From assembly GCF_010091945.1 (NCBI RefSeq), contig NZ_WVIE01000001.1, positions 186,001 to 250,000 of the forward strand: a stretch of DNA of 64,000 bases. Reading direction: 5' to 3'. The position numbers and the translations under genes are program-made. This document shows, piece after piece, positions 49,650-60,349 of the stretch; within the stretch, counting starts at the first letter, position 1, and each line of letters begins with the position of its first letter. The stretch comes from Myxacorys almedinensis A (lineage in GTDB: Bacteria; Cyanobacteriota; Cyanobacteriia; Leptolyngbyales; Leptolyngbyaceae). The notes under the pieces were generated by a model. It made no database searches, was not told where the DNA came from, and saw nothing but the letters and a program-made list of their open reading frames with translations.

Positions 49650-50336
49650 GTGCCTATTCCAACCTTTCCTGAAGCCAATCATCCGATCATTAAGTCACTA
49701 TTTCATTACAACGATCAAGAGCTTTTGACCTTGTATCAGCGCTATCCTGACGCTGGGCAATACTTTATAGCGCTGTTTTGCCGCTACAGCCCGATGGTGT
49801 ATACATTAATTCAGCACGCTGCCAAGTCACCCGTTCAAGCAGACTATTTATTTGCCCTGATTTGGCGGCATGTGTTCCATGAATTGGTCGGCGTTGATCT
49901 GCGCGCGTTTAGCGAAGGCGGCGGCACCTTTCAGGGCTGGCTGCTGGCGGTCACGGCGTCTGGCATCAACGAAGCAGCATTGCCTCCGGTCGAAGAGATT
50001 CACTACAACCTCAAAGCTGCCTCTCCGCCATTTTGGTGTTACCTCGATCGCGGCTTAAATCAACTGCCTGCTGCCACCCGATTAATGGTGCTGATGGCGC
50101 AAACGTTTCACTGGAGCGAAACTCGCATTTCGGCTTACTTACAAGCAGAAGGAGAGGATGTTCCGCCAGAACAGGTGAAAGCGCATTTGCGCCAAGGCTA
50201 TCGACTGTTGGAGGACAATCTGCCAGACGATATTAGAGAGATTTATTTGAGTGGGCACTCTAGGCAAGAACCTGTGCGGTCTGAAATAAACTCAGACTCG
50301 CTGGAAAACAGCTTAAAAGAACTCGAATTTCTCTAA
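49650..50336 (+). CDS. Sigma-70-like (divergent) regulatory protein
   Basis: Sigma-like arrangement (RYPDAGQYFIALFCRYSPMVYTLI ... LNQLPAATRLMVLMAQTFHWSETRISAYL); family by recognition only. Confidence 0.5.
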   Translation: MPIPTFPEANHPIIKSLFHYNDQELLTLYQRYPDAGQYFIALFCRYSPMVYTLIQHAAKSPVQADYLFALIWRHVFHELVGVDLRAFSEGGGTFQGWLLAVTASGINEAALPPVEEIHYNLKAASPPFWCYLDRGLNQLPAATRLMVLMAQTFHWSETRISAYLQAEGEDVPPEQVKAHLRQGYRLLEDNLPDDIREIYLSGHSRQEPVRSEINSDSLENSLKELEFL

Positions 50337-50352
50337 CGGATGGAGGTAGGTC

Positions 50353-51408
50353 ATGGGATGGGTAGCTCGATTTGCAGTGGGAATGGTTTCCGCTTTGGTG
50401 GCCGCAGGTGCAATTGGGTTTCCGAGCATGGCAGGCGACCTGACTCGACAACTGACGGCTGCGCCTCGCGATCGCATAGACGAAAGCTTGCGCCATAAAG
50501 CCGATCGTGCGGTTCAACTTGGTTCTCAGCAGCATGATGCTGGGCAAGGAACTGCCGCCATTAGCTCCGCAGGAATCACCGCTTGGCAAAGCGCGATCGA
50601 CCTTTATCGCCAGATTGGGGATACCGAAGCTCAGGGGCGGGTTTACGATTTGCTGGGCTACACTTACGCCAAAGCCGGGCAGCTAAGAAATGCGGACGAT
50701 GCCTTTCGGCGGCGGCTCGCGATCGCACGGGATAATCAAGATACTCAAGGGCAAATCTACGCGCTCAACAATATTGGCACCATTTTGGTGCAGCGTCGCA
50801 GCTTAGCCGAAGCTAAAAAAGCCTTTACCGAAGCCCAAGACGTTTCTCGACAAATTCGCCACACGGTCGGGCAGGGCATCTCGCTGAGCAATCTTGGCTT
50901 GGTGGCTTATTTGCAAGGTCGATATCCAGAGGCGATCGCTCAGTTAGAGCAAGCCAGAATCTTTCGGGGTCAGGCTAAAGATGCCATCGGAGAAGCAAAC
51001 ACACTGAGCAACCTGGGCGATGCCTACCAAGCGATGGGAGATTCCCGCTCTGCCTATGTTGCTCATCGTCAGGCGTTGTTTTTAGGGCAGCAAGGCTCTG
51101 ATCGCCCGACTCAATTTCGAGCGTTGGATGGCATGATTGCCTCGTATCGCGGAGCCGGACAAGACTCTAACTTGGTGAATGCCCTCAATGAGCGGCTGGC
51201 GCTATCGAGTAGAGATAATAACTCAATGCAGGTGTTGACTTCGCTCAAAGCGATCGCGCATCATCATCGGCAAACTGGCGATTTGCTCAACGCCCAAAGC
51301 TACTACGAGCAAGCCTTGGACGTGGCACGATCGGTCAATGCAACCCAAGATCGAGACTTTTTAATGACGCAGATCGGCGCGCTAAAGTCTCGGAAGTTTT
51401 TGCGATAG
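50353..51408 (+). CDS. TPR-repeat protein
   Basis: Multiple TPR units (AQGRVYDLLGYTYAKAGQLRNADDAFRRRLAIAR...), 16 bp after the sigma-like gene. Confidence 0.85.
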   Translation: MGWVARFAVGMVSALVAAGAIGFPSMAGDLTRQLTAAPRDRIDESLRHKADRAVQLGSQQHDAGQGTAAISSAGITAWQSAIDLYRQIGDTEAQGRVYDLLGYTYAKAGQLRNADDAFRRRLAIARDNQDTQGQIYALNNIGTILVQRRSLAEAKKAFTEAQDVSRQIRHTVGQGISLSNLGLVAYLQGRYPEAIAQLEQARIFRGQAKDAIGEANTLSNLGDAYQAMGDSRSAYVAHRQALFLGQQGSDRPTQFRALDGMIASYRGAGQDSNLVNALNERLALSSRDNNSMQVLTSLKAIAHHHRQTGDLLNAQSYYEQALDVARSVNATQDRDFLMTQIGALKSRKFLR

Positions 51409-51520
51409 GATAGCAGGCTCAAGAGGCTCACCCCCCAACCCGTTCGCACCGGAGAGAGCGCTAGAGTGCGGTTTTCTGAGCCTCCAAAGAGAAGAAGTTG
51501 GGCAGTCTTAGTGATGGATG

Positions 51521-53308
51521 CTATTGAACTTGCCGAAACCACTCGGTGATGCCATCAGCCAGGGTAAGCGCCAGTTTCTCTTGCTCTTTGCGATCGCGAA
51601 TCCATTCAAACTCGTCGGGATTGATCATAAACCCTAGCTCCAGCAGCACTGATGGTGTTACGGTCGGGCGAGTCAGCGCTAGGTTATTCCAAAACACGCC
51701 GTAGGATGGGCGGTTGAGCGTTTTTATCAAGTAATCGTGCATAAACTCTGCCAAACTCTGTGCCTGAGTTTGATACCAAAACGCCGCCACACCTTGGGTA
51801 TTGATTGCGTCGCCATCATCGGGAAGCGCATTGTAGTGAATGCTCAACGCGATCGCAGGTTCGGCTTTTGCGATCGCTGCCACTCGCGGCGGCAAGTCTA
51901 AATCCACATCTGTGGTACGGGTCATCACAACCGTTGCCCCTCGTTTCACAAGTTCTTGACGTAACAATTGACTCGTCAATAAATTTACCGATTTCTCAGG
52001 ATAGCCCGTTGGACCTCGTGATCCTTGATCATCAGGTCCGCCATGTCCCGGATCAAGAAGAATTTTTATTCCGTTTAATGCAGTTGGGCTGCGACCCTGC
52101 GATCGCTGTGGCTTAGGCGGATGTCTCAGCGATAGAACTAACGTTGTTCCTTCATAGCGAAGCTTGTATCCCCACTGTTGCTCATTCTTGAGGCTAATCC
52201 GATATTGAACTTTCATTGGATCTGTTTGTTGCCAATCCAATCTAGCAATCACTGGCTCATTCACAAGCCGAATCGTATCCGTTTGTGCTGTCGTGTTATA
52301 GAGCGTGAGATTAAATACACTATTTTCCTGCTGAACTGACACCGGAACCGGAGCCTGGAGGGGAAACAGCACTTCTGTCCAGTTTCCAGCAACTCGCGAG
52401 GTGATGCCTCGAATTAATGACTTAACTGGAACCGAGCCAGGAATCACTTTCGTCTCGCTCGCTCTCACCCAACCGCCATAGTCAAGCCTGAGCCAATCGC
52501 CCTCTCGACCCGTCACCGTGGCGCGGGTGCCTTTCGGCAGCGGAGTCAGTCGTGAATAATCGGTGCTAGCTCCGGTTCTCGCCGTTCCCTGATCTACCGT
52601 TACTTCAACAACCTCTAGCTGTGTAGGAGCAAGAACTTTGATTTTTCCAGGAGCCGCTTGGGCAAAACTGGCTCCATTGAAATTGAGAAGATACTCAGGC
52701 TGACCCAATTCTCCTGCGGCTTCAGCCGTAGTACAGCCAGCATACTGTCCGGGGTCGGTGGTGGTGGGTTGGGTTAGCCCGGTGAGAACGCCAGAATTAG
52801 CAGGGAGATTGGCGATCGCGCTTTGGCGCTGGAGGGCAATAATCCGATCACCCAACTTCACCGAAACTAACGCCTTCGGAGGTGCGATCGCGCTAAAGCA
52901 AATCAGTTCGCCGGGAAGCCGAACAATGTCTGTCGCAGGCGTGAGCGAGTCTTGACCAAACGTTGCCCCTTGAGGCGCAACTGGCTCCATCGAAGCGCGC
53001 GTCACGGTCAGCTTTACTTCTTGATCGGCGTACCGCACCGTAAAGGGATTTGCTCCCACCTTGAGCGGAAAGCTCGGCGCAAAATGCCCCGCCGTGCTGC
53101 GGGAAATCGCGGTGCCATTGACCAAAACATCGCCCTTGAGCGGTGCCGTGCCAATCAGAAAAATTTGCTTTGCCGTCGTCTCATGATCGATTGGCGGATA
53201 AATGATAGTGAGCGATGGATTTGCCCACGCTGATGTGACAATTATGACGGTCATTGCGATCGCAACCACCACCGAACCTAAAACTCTTTTCATGCCAAGC
53301 CGCAACAA
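51521..53308 (-). CDS. N-acetylmuramoyl-L-alanine amidase (AMIN/SH3/Amidase_3)
   Basis: ILLDPGHGGPDDQGSRGPTGYPEKSVNLL, VMTRTTDVDLDL, ALSIHYNALPD, PSVLLELGFMINPDE. Confidence 0.92.
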   Translation of the reverse strand: MLRLGMKRVLGSVVVAIAMTVIIVTSAWANPSLTIIYPPIDHETTAKQIFLIGTAPLKGDVLVNGTAISRSTAGHFAPSFPLKVGANPFTVRYADQEVKLTVTRASMEPVAPQGATFGQDSLTPATDIVRLPGELICFSAIAPPKALVSVKLGDRIIALQRQSAIANLPANSGVLTGLTQPTTTDPGQYAGCTTAEAAGELGQPEYLLNFNGASFAQAAPGKIKVLAPTQLEVVEVTVDQGTARTGASTDYSRLTPLPKGTRATVTGREGDWLRLDYGGWVRASETKVIPGSVPVKSLIRGITSRVAGNWTEVLFPLQAPVPVSVQQENSVFNLTLYNTTAQTDTIRLVNEPVIARLDWQQTDPMKVQYRISLKNEQQWGYKLRYEGTTLVLSLRHPPKPQRSQGRSPTALNGIKILLDPGHGGPDDQGSRGPTGYPEKSVNLLTSQLLRQELVKRGATVVMTRTTDVDLDLPPRVAAIAKAEPAIALSIHYNALPDDGDAINTQGVAAFWYQTQAQSLAEFMHDYLIKTLNRPSYGVFWNNLALTRPTVTPSVLLELGFMINPDEFEWIRDRKEQEKLALTLADGITEWFRQVQ

Positions 53309-53533
53309 AGTAGGGATAAGGTAACACGAGAGTGAATTCTTAACGTGAGAACTTTAAAAGGACGTTACGGTCGAGAGAAGGAATAACGACCTTGATCCCG
53401 TTGGGCGATCAGAAGTTCCCCACGTCAGATCCCTTGGTCATCAAAGCGGCAGACGTTTTGGCACGCTGTCTACGGCTCATATCGCAGCTATCAGCGCTGC
53501 TCTTGGTCATCCTTTGCGATCGCGCTGATGCCT

Positions 53534-53619
53534 GAAATTCTAAACCTCTGAGTTCTAGACAGCATAAAGTTCCCGACCTCGCCCATCTCCCCCTCAACTC
53601 AACGTTAATAATCTACTAG
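53534..53619 (-). repeat. Partial copy E of the dispersed intergenic repeat
   Basis: cccctcaactcaacgttaataatctactag is the reverse complement of the left end of copy C (ctagtagattgttaacgttgagttgagggg) with a single mismatch; other end degenerate. Confidence 0.55.
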
Positions 53620-53662
53620 ATACGGTATGATACAGTCCGCAGTCAGATGAACCACAACAGAT

Positions 53663-54748
53663 ATGGCACAGCATCGCATCACGCTTCTTCCTGGCGATGG
53701 GATTGGTCCTGAAATCATGGCAGTTGCCGTCAAGGTGCTGAAAACAGTCGGTCAAAAATTTGAGCTTGCGTTTGAATTTCAAGAAGCACTGATTGGAGGC
53801 GCAGCGATCGATGCCACAGGTGAACCGCTGCCTGCCGAAACCCTAGCCAAGTGCAAAGATAGCGATGCTGTGCTGCTAGCCGCGATCGGGGGATACAAGT
53901 GGGACACGCTACCCCGCCATCTCCGCCCCGAAACTGGGCTGCTCGGACTCCGCGCCGGACTCGGACTCTTCGCCAACCTCCGCCCCGCCATCATTCTGCC
54001 GCAACTGATCGATGCTTCGTCCCTCAAGCGAGACGTGGTTGAAGGCGTCGATATTATGGTCGTACGCGAACTGACGGGCGGGATTTATTTTGGTCAGCCC
54101 AGAGGCGTTTTCACGACCGAAATGGGCGAAAAGCGTGGTGTCAACACCATGGCATACACCGAATCTGAAATTGATCGCATCGGGCGAGTTGCCTTTGAAA
54201 CCGCCCAGAAACGTGGCAAAAAGCTTTGCTCTGTGGATAAAGCCAACGTGCTAGAAGTATCGCAACTGTGGCGCGATCGCATCACCGCCCTAGCCGCCGA
54301 TTATCCCGATGTAGCGCTTTCTCATCTCTATGTCGATAATGCCGCCATGCAGCTAGTCCGCGCTCCCAAGCAGTTTGATACGATCGTCACCAGCAATCTC
54401 TTCGGCGACATCCTATCTGATGCCGCTGCCATGCTGACGGGCAGCATTGGCATGCTACCTTCTGCAAGTTTGGGCACATCGGGTGCAGGCGTCTACGAAC
54501 CGGTTCATGGTTCCGCGCCAGACATCGCCGGACAGGATAGAGCAAATCCGTTAGCGCAGGTTTTGAGTGCCGCCATGATGCTGCGTTACACCCTACATCA
54601 GCCCGAAGCAGCACGCCATATCGAACAAGCAGTGCTTAAAGTATTGGATCAAGGCTATCGAACGGGAGACATTATGGCAGAAGGCAACACCCTGATTGGC
54701 TGTGAAGCGATGGGCAATGTCCTGATCAGCGCGCTATCCCAGGAATAG
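53663..54748 (+). CDS. leuB: 3-isopropylmalate dehydrogenase
   Basis: [69 protein letters not shown]. Confidence 0.96.
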   Translation: MAQHRITLLPGDGIGPEIMAVAVKVLKTVGQKFELAFEFQEALIGGAAIDATGEPLPAETLAKCKDSDAVLLAAIGGYKWDTLPRHLRPETGLLGLRAGLGLFANLRPAIILPQLIDASSLKRDVVEGVDIMVVRELTGGIYFGQPRGVFTTEMGEKRGVNTMAYTESEIDRIGRVAFETAQKRGKKLCSVDKANVLEVSQLWRDRITALAADYPDVALSHLYVDNAAMQLVRAPKQFDTIVTSNLFGDILSDAAAMLTGSIGMLPSASLGTSGAGVYEPVHGSAPDIAGQDRANPLAQVLSAAMMLRYTLHQPEAARHIEQAVLKVLDQGYRTGDIMAEGNTLIGCEAMGNVLISALSQE

Positions 54749-54910
54749 ATAAATCGTCAGGGCTAAATCCCCAATTTCGATCTGTCTCTATCGTTGGATA
54801 GGTCTTTTATCGTTCATATTTCATTTCTTTTGTCAATCATAGTCTTTAACAGTAGGATACACTCGGAACAAAACGTGAGGATAGAATCTGTGGTTAATGC
54901 TTTACCCAGG

Positions 54911-55156
54911 ATGGACACAGGAGCAGACGTGGATGATGGCAGCTTTGCGGCGTACCTCGACCCGATGGTGATTCGCTCGGCTCGCCAAATTTATGAAACC
55001 TATTATTCGGTACACCCAGAACTGACGGAGCCACCGCTTGGGGTTGCCATCAATCGGGTGACGCATCGCGGCAAACTGATCTTCACCAGAAAACCCGCTT
55101 TGCTTCCTCAAGAATGCTTCATTCCCTTCGATTTGATTCAATCAACGGCCTACTAG
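54911..55156 (+). CDS. Hypothetical protein
   Basis: 81 aa, ATG at 54911, no recognised family. Confidence 0.5.
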   Translation: MDTGADVDDGSFAAYLDPMVIRSARQIYETYYSVHPELTEPPLGVAINRVTHRGKLIFTRKPALLPQECFIPFDLIQSTAY

Positions 55157-55288
55157 AGAGAACGAAGGGTAAGTAGAACCAGGGAGTAGAGTGGCCGTTA
55201 ACTCGGTAACTCATCCATAACTTTACGCTGGCTGTGGGGAAGATTAGAGGTTAAATTGTCCAATCGCTACCCCTAGCCGCTGTTTGTT

Positions 55289-56101
55289 ATGGAATTTTTT
55301 CTAGTGCTGCCTGCCTGCTTTATCGTGTTTGCGCTGGGTGCATCGATCGGTAGTTTTCTCAATGTGGTGGTTTATCGGCTTCCCGCCAAGTTATCCATCC
55401 TCTACCCGCCATCGCGCTGCCCCCACTGTTTGACGCGATTAAAGAAACATCACAATGTGCCTGTGTTAGGTTGGCTGTGGCTCAACGGCAAATGCAACCA
55501 CTGCAAAAGTCCGATTTCTAAGCGCTATCCGCTCGTTGAAGCTAGCACGGGGCTGATATTTTTACTTGTATTTCTAACGTTTGGTCTATCAGTTCAAACG
55601 ATTGGCTATTGGGCATTTCTCAGTTGGTTGGTCGCTCTTTCTATCATTGATTTGGATACGATGACTCTCCCAGAATCGTTGACTCGCTCAGGTCTGGTTG
55701 TGGGATTGGGATTTCAGCTTTTCTCAGGCTGGACGGTATCCGGATTCACGGGTGCAATTCAAAACCTGATGATGGGTGCGATCGCGGCGGTTCTCGGTAT
55801 CTGGTTGCTGGATATCATTGCGATCGTTGGCTCGGTTGTTTTCGGTCAGCAAGCGATGGGCGCAGGCGATTCTAAGCTGATGGCGATGATAGGCGCGTGG
55901 CTCGGTTGGAAATCGTTGCTGTTAGCCGGATTTCTAGCGTGTGCCTCCGGGGCGCTAGTGGGTGGCGGTGCGATCGCCCTGGGCATTTTGTCCCGTCGTC
56001 AACCCATGCCATTCGGTCCATTTCTAGCCTTGGGAGCCGCGATCGCTCTCTTCTACGGAGAACGGCTGATCTCTAGCTATTTGAGTCTGTTTCCAACCTA
56101 A
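55289..56101 (+). CDS. pilD: Prepilin peptidase (A24 family)
   Basis: GSFLNVVVYRLP, CPHC...CNHCKSPIS zinc motif, GAGDSKLMAMIGAWLGWK. Confidence 0.92.
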   Translation: MEFFLVLPACFIVFALGASIGSFLNVVVYRLPAKLSILYPPSRCPHCLTRLKKHHNVPVLGWLWLNGKCNHCKSPISKRYPLVEASTGLIFLLVFLTFGLSVQTIGYWAFLSWLVALSIIDLDTMTLPESLTRSGLVVGLGFQLFSGWTVSGFTGAIQNLMMGAIAAVLGIWLLDIIAIVGSVVFGQQAMGAGDSKLMAMIGAWLGWKSLLLAGFLACASGALVGGGAIALGILSRRQPMPFGPFLALGAAIALFYGERLISSYLSLFPT

Positions 56102-56168
56102 GGATGTGAAGCAACCTAAAGCGGTGCCCTTTTTCAACGCTTGTGCCACGATCACCCAAGCCTAGCCC

Positions 56169-57206
56169 TCACAGCCATTTCACGAACCAACGGGCAAACG
56201 CTTCGCCATCCCAGTTTTGCACCTCTACACGAGGCAACTCGAAGCAATTGCTCGTATGCACAACTTTGCTAGCCTTCGTAGAGCAAGCACAGGCAAAATC
56301 TGTTGTTCGCATAACATCAAGCGTCTGTGTATTGTAGTTGCCGTAAGGATAGGCAAAACTGCTGATAGAATACCCTAGCAGCGTTTCGAGGGCGGCTTTG
56401 CCTTGCTGAATTTCTTGCTGCTGCAAGGTTGCAGATAAGGTTGAAAGCGGCGGATGATAAACGGTATGTGCGCCAATCTCGATCAAACTTCCGTCCCCTA
56501 GCTGACGCACTTCTTCTGGCGAAAGAGAACGGTGAGTGAGACGAGTGGTAGACTCAATACCTGACCACGAGGCAAGTTGGGTAAGGAGGTTCTGCCGTTC
56601 TGGCTCAGGCAACGGAAAGCATAAGCGGCTCAGCGATCGGTAGATTGAGTGACGAATGGTTGGGTCGGCATTTGCAGCAGTGTAAATCGTCCACGTGCGA
56701 TCGCGCTCAAAATCGGCTTCAGAATAATCGGCAACCTCACCCAAATCCCATTCATAAACATCACCGCTAATTTCTAAACGCAACCGTTGCGGAAGATGCC
56801 CAGGCTGTAAAAACACACGCTCTAATGCATCCCACCAAAACTCTTGATTGCGGTTCCAATTTCCAGTAGGAACAAACATCGTTGCAGGAGCATTGTATTT
56901 TTCAAGCAGAGGCTTTGCAGTCAACAAATTATCTGCATAGCCATCATCAAAGGTGATGGCAACAGTTTGCTCTAGAGGCTTTCTCGCTTGAGCCATTTCT
57001 ACCATTTCTTGTAAAGGAAGAATGCGGCAATGGCGGCTCAAAACTTCAAGCTGCTCGGAGAAATGACGAGGTGAGACACACACGCGACATGGGTCATTCG
57101 GTGGCTCATCAATGCGGTGATACATCAGGATAATGCCTCCTGAGATGAGCCGATTTTTAATCGTATCGGTTACGCGCTGCAATTTTCCAAGTCCGGGAAT
57201 TCTCAT
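56169..57206 (-). CDS. Polysaccharide deacetylase (CE4) family protein
   Basis: AITFDDGYADNLLTAKPLLEKYNAPATMFVPTG, EIGAHTVYHPPLSTL, FAYPYGNYNTQT. Confidence 0.92.
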   Translation of the reverse strand: MRIPGLGKLQRVTDTIKNRLISGGIILMYHRIDEPPNDPCRVCVSPRHFSEQLEVLSRHCRILPLQEMVEMAQARKPLEQTVAITFDDGYADNLLTAKPLLEKYNAPATMFVPTGNWNRNQEFWWDALERVFLQPGHLPQRLRLEISGDVYEWDLGEVADYSEADFERDRTWTIYTAANADPTIRHSIYRSLSRLCFPLPEPERQNLLTQLASWSGIESTTRLTHRSLSPEEVRQLGDGSLIEIGAHTVYHPPLSTLSATLQQQEIQQGKAALETLLGYSISSFAYPYGNYNTQTLDVMRTTDFACACSTKASKVVHTSNCFELPRVEVQNWDGEAFARWFVKWL

Positions 57207-57521
57207 GGCTCATCTCACAGCTTTTTAAGCGTGCGTAATTGTTGAAAAGCAGAATCTAACCATAGATATATTGGCAGAGACTTTTATAAGTAAGCTCTAA
57301 ACAAAGCGAATTCTTTAAGACACCTTGCTGAGTTATAAAGTTTTTGAAAGGTATGCGATGAGGAGGGCTGTTTTGTGCTTTTAGAAGAAAATTTATTTTT
57401 TATCAAATCTTTCGGAGTTGCGCCTTGCACCGATCGCGGCACTCCTCCAGAAATCGGCAGACCACAATAGTAGAATGACCAAATCGAGTAATGAATTTGT
57501 GAAGGCTCGGTAGGTCAGCTT

Positions 57522-58313
57522 ATGAAATTTCAACGCACGTCCCTGATTCTAATTTTCCTTGCCTTGGCGTTTGGTGGAGTCGTTTATTATTACGAGTTTG
57601 GGCAGCCTCAGCGCGAGGAGGCAACGTTAGACTCAACGCCTATTTTCAATTTTGCAGAGGCAGACATCACGAGCTTTACGGTGAAAACCTCGGATCAGCC
57701 TACCCTGACGTTTGAGAGGCAAGTGGGAGTGACGCCTGCAGTGTGGCAGATGAGAACGCCAGAAACCACGCAAGCTGATGATGGTGCGGTGGCGTTTTTG
57801 CTAAACCTGCTGGCAACCGGAAGGAGCGATCGTATCCTCTCTGTTGCCCCCAACCGCAAAGCAGAGTTTGGACTCGATCAACCCTCCGCTACTGTTGAAA
57901 TCAAACTTGCGAATCAAGAGACGCATCAATTCGTTCTCGGCAAACCTAACTTTAATCGCAGCTTTTTGTATGCTTTAGCCGATCCGCCTGTCAATACTAA
58001 TCAAGATTTGGCGGTGCTGCTCGTGCCGATCGACGCTCAAAACGCCGTTGATCGCCCGTTGGCTGAATGGAAAAAAGAAAAACCCAAGCCTACTCCGAAC
58101 GCCTCACCGAGTCTTGCCCCGTCAGGCAATGTCAATCCAAATGTCAATCCAAATGTCAATCCAAATGTCAATCCAAATGCCAATCCATCGGTTCGCCCAT
58201 CGGTTAGCGCCCCTCCGAGTCCATCGGTTAGTGCTTCTCCGAGTCCATCGGCGGCTCCGCAAAGCAGCGCCAGTCCTGCTGCCTCTACCCCGTCATCCCC
58301 GCGATCGCAATGA
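57522..58313 (+). CDS. DUF4340-domain protein with NVNP/Ser-Pro-rich tail
   Basis: N-terminal TM; FTVKTSDQPTLTFER...W.M..P; low-complexity C-terminus. Confidence 0.75.
   Translation: MKFQRTSLILIFLALAFGGVVYYYEFGQPQREEATLDSTPIFNFAEADITSFTVKTSDQPTLTFERQVGVTPAVWQMRTPETTQADDGAVAFLLNLLATGRSDRILSVAPNRKAEFGLDQPSATVEIKLANQETHQFVLGKPNFNRSFLYALADPPVNTNQDLAVLLVPIDAQNAVDRPLAEWKKEKPKPTPNASPSLAPSGNVNPNVNPNVNPNVNPNANPSVRPSVSAPPSPSVSASPSPSAAPQSSASPAASTPSSPRSQ
58128..58187. repeat. 12 bp in-frame tandem repeat, 5 units
   Basis: aatgtcaatcca x4 + aatgccaatcca, encoding (NVNP)4-NANP. Confidence 0.95.
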
Positions 58314-59164
58314 CCTTTCCAACGGCTACTCTGCTCATTTCCTGCCCCGATCAAAAAGGCTTGGTCGCTAAAATTGCTAGTTTCATCTACTCCAATGGTG
58401 GCAATATTATTCACGCTGACCAGCACACAGACTTTTCGGCAGGGCTATTTCTCAACCGGATTGAGTGGCAGTTAGCAGGATTTCAGTTGCCCCGTGCGGT
58501 GATCGAGCCAGCCTTTCAAGCGATTGCCACTCCCCTCAACGCAACGTGGCAACTCCACTTTTCAGACACCACGCCTCGGATCGCTCTTTGGGTGAGTAAG
58601 CAGGATCACTGTCTGTTCGATTTGCTGTGGCGTCAGCGATCGGGTGAATTGCAAGCAGACATTCCCCTGATTCTGAGCAATCATGAAAAACTAGGCGCGA
58701 TCGCAGAACAATTTGGCATCGATTTTCATCACCATGCGATCGCTAAAGAAACCAAAGCAGAACAAGAAGCCAAACAGTTAGAACTCTTAGAGAAATACAA
58801 CATCGATTTAGTGGTTTTGGCAAAATATATGCAGGTGCTAAGTCCTAATTTCGTTGCTCAATTTCCGACCATAATTAACATTCATCACTCGTTTTTACCT
58901 GCCTTTGCAGGCGCAAACCCCTATGAGAGAGCATTTGAGCGTGGCGTAAAGATTATCGGCGCAACGGCGCACTATGTCACCGAAGATTTGGATGAAGGAC
59001 CAATCATTGAACAAGATGTGGTGCGGGTCAGCCACCGAGACAACACCGCCGATTTGATTCGCAAAGGAAAAGATTTAGAGCGCGTTGTTTTAGCAAGAGC
59101 AGTACGGCTACATTTGCAAAATCGTGTCTTGGTTTATGGAAATCGTACCGTCATCTTTGGATAA
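58310..59164 (+). CDS. purU: Formyltetrahydrofolate deformylase
   Basis: LLISCPDQKGLVAKIASFIYSNGGNIIHADQHTD, LVVLAKYMQVLSPNFV, INIHHSFLPAFAGANPY; overlaps the upstream gene by ATGA. Confidence 0.95.
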   Translation: MTFPTATLLISCPDQKGLVAKIASFIYSNGGNIIHADQHTDFSAGLFLNRIEWQLAGFQLPRAVIEPAFQAIATPLNATWQLHFSDTTPRIALWVSKQDHCLFDLLWRQRSGELQADIPLILSNHEKLGAIAEQFGIDFHHHAIAKETKAEQEAKQLELLEKYNIDLVVLAKYMQVLSPNFVAQFPTIINIHHSFLPAFAGANPYERAFERGVKIIGATAHYVTEDLDEGPIIEQDVVRVSHRDNTADLIRKGKDLERVVLARAVRLHLQNRVLVYGNRTVIFG

Positions 59165-59185
59165 CGTATACCTATTTTTGGGTGA

Positions 59186-59224
59186 AACTAACGCTTCAGT
59201 CTGCATAGACCAAAGCGTTAGTTT
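59186..59224. terminator. Hairpin between purU and the thioredoxin-like gene
   Basis: aaactaacgctt ... aagcgttagttt, 12 bp perfect stem between convergent genes. Confidence 0.7.
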
Positions 59225-59254
59225 ATGCGAGTCAATTGGTGAACTCTACCTATT

Positions 59255-59572
59255 CTATGAATTGTTCAACACACCTTGTAACTTCGTCCGAAACTCTCCT
59301 TTTGGATGCCCGCCTTTCACCTCACCGATGATGGTGAACGCACCTTCCGGCGAATCACAAACAATATAGGTCGGCCATCCCATCTCAGATTTATCCGGAT
59401 ATTGAGCTAAAAGAACACTGCGATATTTGCGATAGGTTGCGGTGTCTTGCATCTTTACATCAATAAATTGAAGCCCCAGTTCTTCAGCAACTTTTTGATC
59501 GTAAAATGCCATTTTGTGACAAATGCCACAATCTTCAGAAGAAAACTTGATTACTGCGCGAGTCATAGCCAC
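59255..59572 (-). CDS. Thioredoxin-family protein
   Basis: FSSEDCGICHKM (CxxC), GWPTYIVCD cis-Pro region. Confidence 0.85.
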   Translation of the reverse strand: MAMTRAVIKFSSEDCGICHKMAFYDQKVAEELGLQFIDVKMQDTATYRKYRSVLLAQYPDKSEMGWPTYIVCDSPEGAFTIIGEVKGGHPKGEFRTKLQGVLNNS

Positions 59573-59726
59573 TTTACATACAAATCTGCACTAGTCAGCG
59601 TAAAGGATTACAGAATTTTTCAAAACGGTTTTAGCAAAATTCTTTAGAGTTGGCTTTCTAGCGCCAGAACATCGCGCGCAAAGCAGGGATAATAAGCCTA
59701 TCTATCCTTTGCTTCATAAATGCCTT

Positions 59727-60293
59727 ATGCTCCGTAAACTTCCCTTAGGAATGCTGCTCCTGTGTGCGGGTGGCGTTGTCACCGTTGTTGGGATTGCTGC
59801 TTATCTTCTTGACTATGCCGCCCTGAACATGGTCGGCTTTTTCTATGGCATTCCGCTCTTTTTAGGGGGAGTCGCCCTCAAAATTACTGAGTTAAAGCCT
59901 GTGCCGTTCATGGCTCAGACAACGCCAGAGGTTTTAGCACTGCGAGAACAGCAAGCAACCAGCACCCAGACCCAGATTCTCAACGATGTGACCCGTTACC
60001 GCTATGGGCAGAAAGCGCATTTTGACAGCGCTTTGAATTATCTCGGACTTAGCCCTATCGAAAAACAACGTCCTGAACTGGCGGCAGTGCGCGAAGAATC
60101 TAGAAATGGAGCCTATACACTGGTGCTTTTGTTTGATTCTGCCTATCTCTCTTTTGACCTGTGGAAGCAGCGCCAGGACAAAATGACGAATTTTTTCGGT
60201 CCGGGAGTAAAGGTGGAGTTGGCGCAGCCGGATGAAGATGAGGTAGAAGTTTCAATTATTGCTGCGCCTGCGATCGCGGCTACAGTCGAGTAA
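59727..60293 (+). CDS. DUF2854-like membrane protein
   Basis: Two N-terminal TM segments followed by TPEVLALREQQATSTQTQILNDVTRYRYGQKAHFDSALNYLGL. Confidence 0.75.
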   Translation: MLRKLPLGMLLLCAGGVVTVVGIAAYLLDYAALNMVGFFYGIPLFLGGVALKITELKPVPFMAQTTPEVLALREQQATSTQTQILNDVTRYRYGQKAHFDSALNYLGLSPIEKQRPELAAVREESRNGAYTLVLLFDSAYLSFDLWKQRQDKMTNFFGPGVKVELAQPDEDEVEVSIIAAPAIAATVE

Positions 60294-60349
60294 CTGACCA
60301 GCGCAGGATGGCACGCCTATCTATCTTGTTTCAAACATAGGCGGTGTTC

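Noticed and set aside
53409-53597. 62-aa minus-strand ORF in the amidase-leuB gap
   Set aside because: Overlaps partial repeat copy E and has no coding-like features.
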